From the NCBI GenBank assembly GCA_040954595.2, contig CM082587.2, positions 11,284,001 to 11,348,000 of the forward strand: a stretch of DNA of 64,000 nucleotides, read 5' to 3'. The translations under genes were made by a program, and so were the position numbers. The notes below the pieces were generated by a model. That model did not search any database. It worked only from the letters and a program-made list of their open reading frames with translations, and was not told the origin of the DNA. Numbering within the stretch: the stretch's first letter is position 1; each line of letters opens with the position of its first letter. Positions 11,236 through 22,551 of the stretch are shown here, piece after piece. The DNA is from Balanoglossus misakiensis. Taxonomy: Eukaryota > Hemichordata.

Positions 11236-13330
11236 TGGCCAGTAGCACTGAGAATAAGAAACTATGGTGCTACGACTCTACCACCTTGCTAGGGCAGAGA
11301 ATAAGTACCCCTGGACCTTGCTAGGCCAGTGAATAAGTGCCCCTGGACCTTGCTAGGGCAGAGAATTGGTACCCCTGGACCTTGCTAGGGCAGAGAATAA
11401 GTACCCCTGGACCATGCTAGGGCAGAGAATTGGTACCCCTGGACCTTGCTAGGGCAGAGAATAAGTACCCCTGGACCTTGCTAGGGCAGAGAATAAGTAC
11501 CCCTGGACCTTGCTAAGCCAGTGAATAAGTGCCCCTGGACCTTGCTAGGGCAGAGAATTGGTACCCCTGGACCTTGCTAGGCCAGTGAATAAGTACCCCT
11601 GGACCTTGCTAGGGCAGAGAATAAGAACCCATGGACCATGCTAGGGCAGAGAATAAGTACCCCTGGACCTTGCTAGGCCAGTGAATAAGTGCCCCTGGAC
11701 CTTGCTAGGGCAGAGAATTGGTACCCCTGGACCTTGCTAGGGCAGAGAATAAGTACCCCTGGACCTTGCTAGGCCAGTGAATAAGTGCCCCTGGACCTTG
11801 CTAGGGCAGAGAATTGGTACCCCTGGACCTTGCTAGGGCAGAGAATAAGTACCCCTGGACCTTGCTAGGGCAGAGAATAAGAACCCATGGACCATGCTAG
11901 GGCAGAGAATAAGTACCCCTGGACCTTGCTAGGCCAGTGAATAAGTGCCCCTGGACCTTGCTAGGGCAGAGAATTGGTACCCCTGGACCTTGCTAGGCCA
12001 GTGAATAAGTACCCCTGGACCTTGCTAGGGCAGAGAATAAGAACCCATGGACCATGCTAGGGCAGAGAATAAGTACCCCTGGACCTTGCTAGGCCAGTGA
12101 ATAAGTGCCCCTGGACCTTGCTAGGGCAGAGAATTGGTACCCCTGGACCTTGCTAGGGCAGAGAATAAGTACCCCTGGACCTTGCTAGGCCAGTGAATAA
12201 GTGCCCCTGGACCTTGCTAGGGCAGAGAATTGGTACCCCTGGACCTTGCTAGGGCAGAGAATTGGTACCCCTGGACCTTGCTAGGGCAGAAAATTGGTAC
12301 CCCTGGACCTTGCTAGGGCAGAGAATAAGTACCCCTGGACCTTGCTAGGCCAGTGAATAAGTGCCCCTGGACCTTGCTAGGGCAGAGAATTGGTACCCCT
12401 GGACCTTGCTAGGGCAGAGAATAAGTACCCCTGGACCATGCTAGGGCAGAGAATTGGTACCCCTGGACCTTGCTAGGCCAGTGAATAAGTACCCCTGGAC
12501 CTTGCTAGGCCAGTGAATAAGTGCCCCTGGACCTTGCTAGGGCAGAGAATTGGTACCCCTGGACCTTGCTAGGGCAGAGAATAAGTACCCCTGGACCTTG
12601 CTAGGGCAGAGAATAAGAACCCATGGACCATGCTAGGGCAGAGAATAAGTACCCCTGGACCTTGCTAGGCCAGTGAATAAGTGCCCCTGGACCTTGCTAG
12701 GGCAGAGAATTGGTACCCCTGGACCTTGCTAGGCCAGTGAATAAGTACCCCTGGACCTTGCTAGGGCAGAGAATAAGAACCCATGGACCATGCTAGGGCA
12801 GAGAATAAGTACCCCTGGACCTTGCTAGGCCAGTGAATAAGTGCCCCTGGACCTTGCTAGGGCAGAGAATTGGTACCCCTGGACCTTGCTAGGGCAGAGA
12901 ATAAGTACCCCTGGACCTTGCTAGGCCAGTGAATAAGTGCCCCTGGACCTTGCTAGGGCAGAGAATTGGTACCCCTGGACCTTGCTAGGGCAGAGAATTG
13001 GTACCCCTGGACCTTGCTAGGGCAGAAAATTGGTACCCCTGGACCTTGCTAGGGCAGAGAATAAGTACCCCTGGACCTTGCTAGGCCAGTGAATAAGTGC
13101 CCCTGGACCTTGCTAGGGCAGAGAATTGGTACCCCTGGACCTTGCTAGGGCAGAGAATAAGTACCCCTGGACCATGCTAGGGCAGAGAATTGGTACCCCT
13201 GGACCTTGCTAGGGCAGAGAATAAGTACCCCTGGACCATGCTAGGGCAGAGAATTGGTACCCCTGGACCTTGCTAGGGCAGAGAATAAGTACCCCTGGAC
13301 CTTGCTAGGGCAGAGAATAAGTACCCCTGG
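11236..13330. repeat. 32-bp minisatellite array, about 65 units
   Basis: The unit contains GGGCAGAGAATAAGTACCCC followed by TGGACCTTGCTA. Four recurring variants occur: GAGAATAAGTACCC, GAGAATTGGTACCC, GGCCAGTGAATAAGTGCCC, and a form with AAGAACCCATGGACCATG. The length stays at 32 bp throughout, and decayed copies mark the left edge. Larger-scale order is visible: a rare GGGCAGAAAATTGG unit at 12283 recurs at 13019 (736 bp, 23 units), and the ACCCATGG variants repeat their spacing with the same offset. There are no unique spacers, so it is not a CRISPR array. Confidence 0.95.
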
Positions 13331-14181
13331 GGAAAAATAATAGACTCTCACAAGTAACAATTAGATTTCTCTTATTTATTTAGCATACATGACACACAGC
13401 AAACTTAATGTGAACTCTTACGAATGACCTTGTAAAATCCCTTGGAGATTATTTCATGTATGATATAAATTGGGCAAATAAAATTCTTAAGCTGGAAAAT
13501 ATTTCAAAGATTTCGTTAAAAAAAAAGATCAATCAAGCAGACAACAATTGAAAAAAATCTCTTCAAGGACACTGTGGTCCCATTGAGTTATTATACAAGA
13601 AAAAGTCTACACTGGAGTACATGGCCATATACCGACAGACAGACAGACACACACATAGCAAGGATCAATGGGCAAACACTGACTGACCCATAAGCTGCCA
13701 ATGGCATATGTACTGTACATACATTAAATAGAACAGCTGGCCTCTTTAAAACTTAGCCAGTTATGTAATCATTCAGGAATTTGTTGTGTTTATATGAAAC
13801 ACAGGAGGGGAGTTCCTGCCTAATTAAAACAACTCAATAAAGTAAATACACACACCACTTTGCTAAGCAATCTGACCAGTAGTTCTTGAGTTACTGAGTT
13901 TGGCCAAATTCACATTTTTTCAGCTAATTTGCATATTTTTGGAAATGGCAACTTCATTTGAACAAACTCCCATCTACAGCCCAGCCTGCATCAGCACACC
14001 AGATATCAAGGTGATACACGCAGCGGTTTTTACGTTTTTGATGTGGACGGACATACAGACATACATCCATCCATCCATACATACATACATACATACATAC
14101 GCAACCGATCCCATAAGGTCCCATGGACAAAAAAGGTCACTCAGGGTAAATGGAAGTGGCCTATTGCAAAACCCCTGTCAC
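13331..14181. other. 3' flank of the minus-strand gene, with microsatellites
   Basis: No protein-coding exon is recognisable. It contains a CAGA run near 13634-13650 and CATC/CATA runs near 14065-14100. The preceding AGTTCTTGAGTTACTGAG text looks like the tail of an old dispersed repeat. The 3'UTR of the minus-strand gene presumably lies here, but I saw no convincing polyadenylation signal. Confidence 0.5.
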
Positions 14182-17051
14182 CTAATTAAAATCTTCTTCG
14201 CTTAAATATCCAGCTCCATTCCAGTGGAGTTGTTGCGTTGCTTGCGAATAGACTGCCTCCAACTCACTGCTGTCCGTCTCAACACATATACTTGGTCTTC
14301 CAAGATTCACCGCCGTTGTGAATACAGAGCCTGGAAATAAAAACACACAAGTACTATTTATAGTAAAAATTAAAATACAAACTGGCATCCATTCCTATGT
14401 CATTGTTTATATAATATACAGCTTGCTTTGATTGGTAATTTGAGAAACCCAGTATATTTGATAAAATTTATCCTGTTTATCCATTGATTGTTGTGGAACC
14501 CTTTAACTACTTGTGGTTTCAAACATATTCAGCAGTAACTATTTTTCCTGGCAGATAATACGACTCATCTTCAATACATCAAAATGAAGCCTGTTTTTTG
14601 AATGTGCTTAAAAAATTACATATGAAATGAAACAACTTCTCAACTAACCATATTATGACATGAAAAAAATCTCCTAATCATGTTTACTATTAGATAACCT
14701 TGCCCATTCATCAATTAAATCAGTCACTGTAAGTATTGAACCAGAGAACATGATAATGCGAAAATCAAATGTTTGTTGACTCTCCCCATATAATGCATTT
14801 TGTGTAACTATGTGGAAGCATTTACACTGTCAAAAGGAATTTAATAATATTACTTTTGCTTTGACTTTACAATAATTGTCTGTGTCCTGATCACAACTTT
14901 TTTCCCCATTCATTCTACTAATATGACTAGGTATTGTCTTCCATTTTACTATAATACCACTGCTTTAATTTAAAGTGACAGAGGCCAACAACTGGCAAAA
15001 TTTTCTTTGGTTTGAATTGGACTGATGGATGATAAAATGTACACGTGAGTGACAGACAATCACAAAAATATCTTTGCCTGAAATGTATTGCATTTTTTTA
15101 TAAAAATGGTCAATGATGAAAAGTGTATTCGTTGTGAATCTTACCTATACTTCTTGTAATGTCCAATACCCATCGCTTTTGACTGGAAAACACATTTATG
15201 ATGTGTTTATACATCTGTGTTTTGTCTTTCTTGTCATCTATAATCCACATATTATGGTGTGCTTCCTCCCCAAAATTTACTTGGGTAGCATTCACCTGTC
15301 CGTCTTCAGCCCAGTATCCAACCACTATACCATACACAGATTTCCATAGGGTCTTCTTGGCTGCAGCAATAAAACATAGAAATATTAATATAGATCTCAA
15401 ACCTTTAATTAAATGATTTAATGTGTGAGATTCCCAGTTCAATGAGAAAAATCAGATAAAGAGAAGCCAAGCATAAATCTTAATGTGCGTACAACAGATA
15501 CATACTGAACCTTCCATGTTAAAATGATTAAAATACTCTCAGCAGAAAACAATATCAAGCTCATTTAAGTTATTGAAATAAAAAAATATTAACAATTTTC
15601 TAAGCCTTTTGATCTTCAATGTGTTACGTGTTGATCATTTTACTCTGGTATTCTCTGAATTTGACCCACTAAATGATGGTACGTCATGTCAAAAGATATA
15701 AAACCCTTAAAATAAACAACAAAGGCTATTTGAGGAAGGTGAATTGACACCTCCAAAATGTGCCATAATTATCCTATCATGGGGCTTAATTTTACTGGTA
15801 TTTGAAACTCAACAGCCAAAAACAGATGACATCTAGCTGAAATTATAATACTTACATGATTTGTTATTTTTCACAAAGTAGAATGCCTCCTCTGTTTGAA
15901 GACAAGTTTGTTTCAGGATGCTCCTGACCCCACGGATTTCATCTGTCTCGCAGAATACCACAACATTGTAGTACGGGACACCACAATCCAGATTTACAGC
16001 TTTTACAGTTGCCATTACTTTTCAAATATTTTCATCACCAACAATCTGTTGAGATATAGAATTTCAATGCAATGTTAAACTTTAATCAGCACCACTGTCA
16101 TGTCATGAAAGATAATATAACATTGATACCGTGAGGTATATTGCAGTCTGAACTTGACTTCAGTTCACAACAATAACAATGTCAACTGTACACATGTCAT
16201 GCAGATAAACTATATAATGGGTATTTCATTATGCTTCAGGGATTTGACATGGAAACAAATATTACAACAAAAATGATTTAGAATTAAATATAACTTGAAG
16301 CATGTGTACAAATATCCAAAATTACATAACAAGTGGAGCTCACATGCACTGGTGTACAGTTCAAGCCTTTACATTAAAAAATTCTGTGCATGTAATTTTA
16401 TAAAATCAATCTCTCTCTTAATCTTACCTCATCCATATTAATGAGAGTGAGTTCAGCCCCTGTAAAGTCTGGACAACAGGCCTTGATTTCCTTTGCATTT
16501 AAGGAAGTAACATCAGTGTTTAGTACACAACCTCGGGTACCATCTTGTCCAGTGAAAATGTTTGTGGCATCAGATTCTTGAACACTGTCTTGCGCATCAA
16601 GGATCCCCCTGATCTTCTTACATTCAGTCACCATTTCTGCTGGTATTCCTCTGCTGAATGACAAGTCCTTGAACCGGCTAAGATACTCTCTGCCGGCATA
16701 CTCAGGTAATTTTTCTGAAAATATCTGCCATGGCATCTGAAGTTCTTTCATCATATTCTGTTGTATAACCTTCATCTTTTTTACATCTTTTGCTTCTCTA
16801 TTCATCTCCTGCAGGCTCATCTCCCCCTCTCTGACATTTTGGAGAAAATCACTGACTGTATCTTCATTTAGGAGAACAAGGTTGCTAAATAGATATACAG
16901 GTATATCAGGTTTAGCCATCAAAGTTTTCTTGGTGAATTTTTGTCCTTTTAGAGTCCCCGTCTCATATGCATCAAAGATATCATCAAGCGTGCTGGCAAT
17001 ATCCGGACCCAGTCTTGCAAGATTTAGGATTGTTTCAATATCTTTGTCATT
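14182..17051 (-). other. Permuted N6/N4-type methyltransferase-like exons (exons 7-10)
   Basis: Motif order fits a circularly permuted (beta-class) DNA methyltransferase. An acidic-start strand (AELTLINMDE, exon end 16428) sits where DPPY normally lies. A strand with FCETDEIRGVRSILKQ follows, then FYFVKNNKS at the place of the WxKxN element. Next come KHIINVFSSQKRWVLDITRS and GSVFTTAVNLGRPSICVETD, which match the VLDPFxGSGTTxxAAxxxGRxxxGxExD (motif I) layout, and a last helix EAVYSQATQQL. DPPY is replaced by NMDE and DPFxGSG by DITRSIG, so activity is doubtful. The C-terminus ends at GYLSEEDFN. Confidence 0.6.
16022..16024 (-). other. In-frame TGA in exon 8 of the ParB/methyltransferase-like gene
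   Basis: Exon 8 starts after CTCAACAG at 16045 in phase 0. Seven codons (IVGDENI) are followed by TGA and then an open frame (KVMATVKAVNLDCG) that continues in phase to the end of the gene. The other exons carry no stop. A CGA to TGA change at a CpG would explain it. Alternatives are a polymorphism, a sequencing error or genuine termination. Confidence 0.7.
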
Positions 17052-17059
17052 CTGTGAAG

Positions 17060-17244
17060 GAAACAAAAAATTTTCTATTTTCGTTTCTGTTAGTAAATAC
17101 TTACCTTTGATCCAACCTATAGCCTAATATATCTCGCCCTCTAACGACCGCTGAGATAAAAAAACTTTCCCCTGATTACGTCATACTCACCGAGTACATA
17201 TACCACCTGTCCAGCCGTGAATATTCAGTATTGCTCAGCACGAG
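17060..17244. repeat. DIRS left inverted terminal repeat with left-specific tail
   Basis: The tail GAAACAAAAAATTTTC... occupies 17060-17102. From 17103 (ACCTTTGATCCAACC) through about 17244 (CAGCACGAG) the sequence is the reverse complement of 22552-22697, with small differences such as a deletion in the TATTATTATCTC part. Confidence 0.9.
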
Positions 17245-17353
17245 AAATAACTGCTCAGGCCGAAACTATGCTGCCCACGCACTGAGGACCCATCCAAAAT
17301 TTATGAATAATGGAAAAACAGTCACAGGTCAAGTGTGGGGAGGCGGGTGGGTA

Positions 17354-17454
17354 CCTGGTTGGATCAAAGGTAAGTATTTACTAACAGAAACGAAAATAGA
17401 AAATTTTTTGTTTCTATGGCATAAATACCATACCTTTGATCCAACCTATAGCCT
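17354..17454. repeat. DIRS internal complementary region
   Basis: 17354-17413 is the reverse complement of the left terminus (TTGGATCAAAGGTAAGTATT to TTTTTTGTTTC). It passes directly into TATGGCATAAATACCATACC, the reverse complement of the right terminus. The two halves meet at TTTC. Confidence 0.9.
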
Positions 17455-17528
17455 ACAGAGTCCCAAGGAACAACTGGCGGTGGGACTTGAACCGAAAAAA
17501 CAAAATTCCAACAGAAAGAACCAGGCTA

Positions 17529-19733
17529 TTACTTACTGTGAGCTACCCTTTGAGCTACACAGATAGGACCCAAGGAAAATAAGCCATCTGCTTCCGCTGC
17601 CATATCTCGCAGATAAGCAGAGGAAAAAGTAGTCTGTGATCTCCACTGGACTGCAGACAATAAATCAGCCATGGAAGTCCCTGAAAAAAGTGACCATGAA
17701 GCAGCAAGAGCTCTGACTTCATGAGCTGACACCTTAGCCCAGCTAATTGCTTCTTCTGAAGGGCTAGAATAAGCAAACTTAATAGTCTCGACGATCCATC
17801 TGGAAATAGTCGACTGTGAAATAGACATACTGGGTGTAACCCTAATGGAGATAAACAGTCTTGTCTGCTCTCCCCTCCTGTCTTTTGTTCTCTGCAAATA
17901 ATACTTCAGTGCTCTGATAGGACAGAGCAACCTATCCTCTGAACGCTGACCGACTAACTTCGTCAGTTTCGGAATAACCAGAGGCGATTGTGGCAGATCC
18001 GCAATCCGATTCTTTGCCAAGAAAGCTGGGTCAGTAAGCAAAGTGACACTGTCTGCTGACCAACGAATATGAGCTGAAGCCATAGACAGGGCATGAAGCT
18101 CACTACGGCGACCTGCCGTAGCTAATGCCAAAAGAAAAACAGTCTTGTACGTCAAGAACTTCATCTCTGCTGTTTGCAAAGGTTCAAATGGAGCTCCTAA
18201 TAAAGCATGTAGAACCAAAGATAAACTCCACTGGGGAACCAGTGACTTTACAACTGGTCGCGCCAAAGAGAAATTACTAATCAAAGCAGAAATAGACCCG
18301 TCCAGGGTAGTAACTTCCTCACCCAACAATCGAAGTGTGTTACCTATAGCTGAACGGTACGCCTTAATAGTGCTCACTGCTGTCTTTTTCTCCCTAAACA
18401 AGTAGAGGAAAAAATCTGCTAGCTGAGGAGGCGTGGGTCTGAGAAAATCAATCGACCTTTTCTCACACCAATGACGAAAGGAACACCACTTTGAATCATA
18501 TGCTGCCGTGGTGGATGCTCGTCGGCGTTGTGCGATGCGCGAGGCAGCTTCTGCAGAAAAGCCTCTTGCCTGAAAACTGAGCTTGATAGTCTCCAAGCGT
18601 GGAGGTGAAGGTGTTGTGCTACCGGAGGCAGCCGAACAGTCTCCTCCATGCAATTGTGTGGTAATGTCAGTGGACAGTCCACCAGTAACTGGAGTAGTCT
18701 TGGAAACCAAGGACGTGTTGGCCATAGTGGTGCAACTAGAAGTATTTCGCATTCTTCGTGTGCTACCTTGGAAATTACCCTGGAGATCAACGGTAGTGGG
18801 GGAAATGCATATGCCAACATTCCCTTCCAGCTGATTGACAGAGCGTCGCATGCTAGTGCTTGTGGTTCCGACCTTAGTGACGCGTAAATCGGGAACTTGC
18901 GATTCTTGGCTGTCGCAAATAGGTCTACGTGGGGCCTGTCCCAAATCAGACAAATCTGCTCTACTAGCGGTTGCCGTAGAGCGCACTCTAGTGGATATAA
19001 CTTGTCCCGTGATAGAGCATCTGCCAGAATGTTGCTTGTGCCCTGAACGTGGAGTGCTTTCAGCGTGATGCTGTTCGCCTGGCACCAATTCAGCATGTCC
19101 CATACCAGATAACACAGGCTGGGTGATCTGGTGCCGCCCTGGTGATTTATAAATGCGACTACTGTGGTGTTGTCTGACCTGATCAGAATCACCTTGCCGC
19201 AAATGTCTTGGTGAAAGTGGAGAAGTGCATACTGTACTGCCTTCATTTCCAACCAATTTATGTGCCGCACTGACTGGTCGACTGACCATATCCCTGAAAT
19301 TGTCCTGTCTCCCAAGTGTGCACCCCACCCTTGGAGTGATGCGTCCACAAACAGTGACACCGTCGCCAACGGGGATACTAGGGGATTTCCCTCGAGAGTA
19401 TTCCCCCTGTCTAGCCACCATTGCAGGTGTGAAACTAGAGGTGGCTTTACCTGAATAAGGTCTGTCAACTGACCGGATACCGGCCTCCAATGAGCCAACA
19501 GGAACAGTTGAATTGGCCTCATATGTAGTCTGCCTAAAGGTATTGCCTCGGCTAGAAAGTTCATGCGACCCAGGATGCTGAGCAATGTGCGTGCTTGGAC
19601 CATGGACTCTGAACTGATCCGATGCACTTGTTGTTCTAATTTCAACAGGTTTTCCTCCGTAGGGAAAACTAAACCCTTGGACAGATCCATGACCATGCCA
19701 ATGAACTGGATCCTCTGTGAGGGGATTAGACAA
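17529..19733 (-). CDS. DIRS tyrosine recombinase
   Basis: The open frame is 734 residues, but the recognisable recombinase occupies roughly the last 370. It includes the N-terminal SAM-like part (TVSTIKAYRSAIGNTL-type text) and the catalytic domain with R in ATAGRRSELHALS, H-x-x-R in SAHEVRALAAS, W in SAVQWRS and the nucleophile Y in SAYLRDMA. The upstream half overlaps the RT frame, is low-complexity in character and may be only an open shadow; translation probably starts nearer 18700. Such overlap of recombinase with RT-RNase H is normal for DIRS. Confidence 0.85.
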   Translation of the reverse strand: MSNPLTEDPVHWHGHGSVQGFSFPYGGKPVEIRTTSASDQFRVHGPSTHIAQHPGSHELSSRGNTFRQTTYEANSTVPVGSLEAGIRSVDRPYSGKATSSFTPAMVARQGEYSRGKSPSIPVGDGVTVCGRITPRVGCTLGRQDNFRDMVSRPVSAAHKLVGNEGSTVCTSPLSPRHLRQGDSDQVRQHHSSRIYKSPGRHQITQPVLSGMGHAELVPGEQHHAESTPRSGHKQHSGRCSITGQVISTRVRSTATASRADLSDLGQAPRRPICDSQESQVPDLRVTKVGTTSTSMRRSVNQLEGNVGICISPTTVDLQGNFQGSTRRMRNTSSCTTMANTSLVSKTTPVTGGLSTDITTQLHGGDCSAASGSTTPSPPRLETIKLSFQARGFSAEAASRIAQRRRASTTAAYDSKWCSFRHWCEKRSIDFLRPTPPQLADFFLYLFREKKTAVSTIKAYRSAIGNTLRLLGEEVTTLDGSISALISNFSLARPVVKSLVPQWSLSLVLHALLGAPFEPLQTAEMKFLTYKTVFLLALATAGRRSELHALSMASAHIRWSADSVTLLTDPAFLAKNRIADLPQSPLVIPKLTKLVGQRSEDRLLCPIRALKYYLQRTKDRRGEQTRLFISIRVTPSMSISQSTISRWIVETIKFAYSSPSEEAISWAKVSAHEVRALAASWSLFSGTSMADLLSAVQWRSQTTFSSAYLRDMAAEADGLFSLGPICVAQRVAHSK

Positions 19734-20608
19734 GACTTATCTGTGCTCGGAATGAACCCCACACGAACGGTCTCCCGTAGTGTGGTTTGTGTGTCTGCCA
19801 GTGTCAACTGGAAACTGGAATTGTGTAGCAACCAGTCGTCCAGGTATGGATTGGCTTGTACTGCTCGGGAATGAAGAAAAGCCATCAACGCCCCTACTAC
19901 CCGTGTAAAAATAGCCGGGGCAGTGGCCAAACCGAACGGAAGAGCCACAAACTGGAACAGTTTGCTCCCTATCGCAAAGCGAAAGTACCTCTGGAAGTGA
20001 GCATGGATAGGAATGTGGAAATAAGCGTCCTGCAAGTCTATCGTCGTTGCCCAATCTCCCGTGGAGAGAGCCTGACGAATAGTTCGAGTGGTCTCCATAC
20101 GGAAAGACTCGATTATAATGTACTGATTGAGCACGCTCAGGTCCAAAATGGGTCTCCATCCCTGTGATTTCCTTTGAATAAGGAAAACACGACTGAAAAA
20201 CCCCGTATCCTGAACTGGTAAAGGGACCTTTTGAATGGCCCCTTTTTCCAACAGCCCCTGTATGGCCCTCCACATAGGAGGGGAAGGGTGCGATACCAAA
20301 TGACTTGGAGGATACAACGAAAGGGGTGGAAACGTCCTGAAGAATAGACGAACCCCTTCCGAAACTAAAGAGAGGACTGTTTGGTCGTCTGTAATTTTCT
20401 GCCATTCCTGGGCAAAATGTTTCAGACGACCCCCAACTGCTACCTGTGGCAATGGTGTCTGGGGCATAGTCACAGATTGTGACCCCATTACCCCTTTGTC
20501 CTGACTTGTGTAGTCACTTGTGCTGGCTGCTAGCCCCTTTGGGGGGCTTAGCCTGCTGACGAAAGGGCTGACCCTTCCTTTGCTTGTTAAATGGTCTCTT
20601 CCTAGCAA
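18419..20608 (-). CDS. DIRS reverse transcriptase, RNase H and Dam-like methylase polyprotein
   Basis: The 729-residue open frame contains RT signatures: GWRPILDLSVLNQYI, TIDLQDAYFHIPIH (motif A), LPFGLATAPAIFTRVV (motif B) and NPYLDDWLLH (motif C). RNase H follows with VSLFVDASLQGWGAHLGD, NWLEMKAVQYAL, IRSDNTTVVAFINHQGG and VQGTSNILADALSRD. The C-terminal part has DLFATAKNRKFP, YAFPPLPLISRVISKV and APLWPTRPWF, the layout of the Dam-like methyltransferase region carried by DIRS elements. Upstream residues overlap gag, so the first ATG may not be the true start. The final third overlaps the recombinase frame. Confidence 0.92.
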   Translation of the reverse strand: MLGRDHLTSKGRVSPFVSRLSPPKGLAASTSDYTSQDKGVMGSQSVTMPQTPLPQVAVGGRLKHFAQEWQKITDDQTVLSLVSEGVRLFFRTFPPLSLYPPSHLVSHPSPPMWRAIQGLLEKGAIQKVPLPVQDTGFFSRVFLIQRKSQGWRPILDLSVLNQYIIIESFRMETTRTIRQALSTGDWATTIDLQDAYFHIPIHAHFQRYFRFAIGSKLFQFVALPFGLATAPAIFTRVVGALMAFLHSRAVQANPYLDDWLLHNSSFQLTLADTQTTLRETVRVGFIPSTDKSCLIPSQRIQFIGMVMDLSKGLVFPTEENLLKLEQQVHRISSESMVQARTLLSILGRMNFLAEAIPLGRLHMRPIQLFLLAHWRPVSGQLTDLIQVKPPLVSHLQWWLDRGNTLEGNPLVSPLATVSLFVDASLQGWGAHLGDRTISGIWSVDQSVRHINWLEMKAVQYALLHFHQDICGKVILIRSDNTTVVAFINHQGGTRSPSLCYLVWDMLNWCQANSITLKALHVQGTSNILADALSRDKLYPLECALRQPLVEQICLIWDRPHVDLFATAKNRKFPIYASLRSEPQALACDALSISWKGMLAYAFPPLPLISRVISKVAHEECEILLVAPLWPTRPWFPRLLQLLVDCPLTLPHNCMEETVRLPPVAQHLHLHAWRLSSSVFRQEAFLQKLPRASHNADEHPPRQHMIQSGVPFVIGVRKGRLIFSDPRLLS

Positions 20609-22265
20609 ACTTCCGTTTGCCGGTGAACTTTGACCCAGAGACAGAAGACTGAGCCTGTGCTACTGCTAACTGTTCTACAGCCAACTTCTGCTTAAGCAAC
20701 TCCTCATTTGTTCTAAGAACAGCATCAAATTGCCCATTAAAAACCAATGGACCTGACCATGGGAGAAGACGGGCAGTACGAGCTGCCTCCCTTTCCAAAG
20801 GAAGATGACTGATAAGATGGTCACGCGTCATCAACACTTGAGACGCTGCCATACGAGAATTCAATTCTGCTTGATAAACCACAGCCTTAGCGGCTTCAGT
20901 TAACAACAGTTTGGCATGCTGCCAATTTTCTGCTATCTGAGGAGTAGATTCACCCTCCTGCATGGGTTTAAGCTCTCTGCTTAAAGCTGAGAGTAACAGA
21001 AAAGTGCAATTAGAGATCCTTGCGGAAAGACGAGTAGTTGCCTCTAAGCGGGCAAAATCCTCAGCCCTAATCACATAATTCCTCAAAACCTCTTTATTTC
21101 TTACCAACTGCTTTGCGGATTCATCAACCGCTGGTGAAGAGTGGTAGAATGGTCCACGTGTAAGATCAAACACGCGACTACCCTGAGGTCTAGACACCAA
21201 TGGGAAAACATGACTTGGCATCCCTTGAGGGTAACAACGAGGTTTCTTGTTAGCAGTGTAACAAAAGTCCCTGGTGCCGTTAATCTCGGCATGTACCGTG
21301 TCTATCAGAGACGACAGACGAGGAATAAAAGGTAGCTTTCGGTGTACCGGATCAGCTGCCTTACCCAACACATGTTCAAAAGAAGCCGTCAGCTGTTCTG
21401 CCGACACTTCAGCAGTGGGTGGGGGACATTCCTCAGGGGGTACAGTATTATACACTAGCATAACCGCGTCAGCCCATTGACTGGCGCGACTAGTTTCCTC
21501 TTGATCGGACAAACTGTCTTCGTCCTCATCCTGCCCCTCTGACTCCGATTGTGAAACATCGAAGGAGGAAATAGGAGGGGCAGGGACAGTGTGACCACTG
21601 TGCACAGGATTTTGGCCCGACACAGAGACCCGATTAGCTTGAGCAGGCATACCCCAGCTTGTGGACTGAAGTGGTGCCGCCAAATTAGAGGGAGGACAAG
21701 TCCATGGGAAACCCCACGACTGTTGGAAGCCCGGAGGGGGAAAATTCCCACCAGCCTAAGCGACTCCCGAAGCTAATTGGTCTGGTACACACATAGGGGG
21801 TGGGCCGTGAAGCCCTCCCCACACACTACCGGCACTACCTATGGACGTCGAAGGCACTGGATTAGCCAAGACGGAGGTAGGAACCGTATGAAAATACCTA
21901 GAAGACATACCTGCATAATTCGGCCAAACACCTGACTGAACAGTTTGCGCCGATGAAACACCTCCCAAATGAGACGGACCCGGAACTGCTGCATCCAAAA
22001 AGGAAGAAACCGGCAAAACAGGAGTTTCTGCAACCGTCCTAGCAGCTGATGAATCCAACTTGGATCGCTTCGAAGCGAGCGAAGCCCTAGCAGAAGCATG
22101 GCCGCCATCTTGGGATGACCCCCTAGCTAACTCAGAAAAAACATCAGGCTCTTCAGAGTGCGCTGAATGGAAAGCTTGACCCGGAATAGGCAGTTGAGAG
22201 TCTTCTATTTCCGAAGGAGTACGAGAAGACGACCGCGACGCGGTGTCAGAAACTCTCTCCGTCAT
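20514..22265 (-). pseudogene. gag: DIRS gag-like ORF with one internal amber codon
   Basis: One frame runs from MTERVSDTASRSSSRT at 22265 to the stop at 20514, interrupted only by TAG at 21756-21758 (GVA, stop, AGGNFPPPGF). The N-terminal third is Ser/Pro-rich. The middle has conserved-looking segments (DPVHRKLPFIPRLSSLID, FDLTRGPFYHSSPAVD). A long helical part follows, and a basic tail (GKRKFARKRPFNKQRKG) suits nucleic-acid binding. It overlaps the RT frame by about 95 nt. The stop may be a single mutation or a readthrough site; reinitiation at the methionine encoded at 21683 is also possible. Confidence 0.75.
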
Positions 22266-22551
22266 GGTTCCAGTGAAAACACGAAAAAATGCACGGGCAA
22301 AAATGGCTTCTGAAGGCTATATGAAAAGACAATACCGCAGAAGCCCTACACACTGACCCGTACACGTGCGGGAAAAATCCGAAAAACAAACTTTGCAAGT
22401 GCCAAAATAACACTAGCAAGCAGTTTAGAAAATAAGTCGTTACTTATCTACTTCCCCAATCGAAAAACCTCAGGCGAAAAGCAGCAATGGTCGAAGGGCT
22501 GAGCACTTCTTGACAAAAATCCAACACCTCAAGAGAGAAGATGTCCGCTGT

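Noticed and set aside
11236-13330. Regular 32-bp repeats as a CRISPR array
   Set aside because: There are no variable spacers between repeats, and the context is eukaryotic.
19737-20405. 222-residue minus-strand frame inside the DIRS
   Set aside because: It lies wholly inside the RT frame in another reading frame and has no RT, RNase H or recombinase motif.
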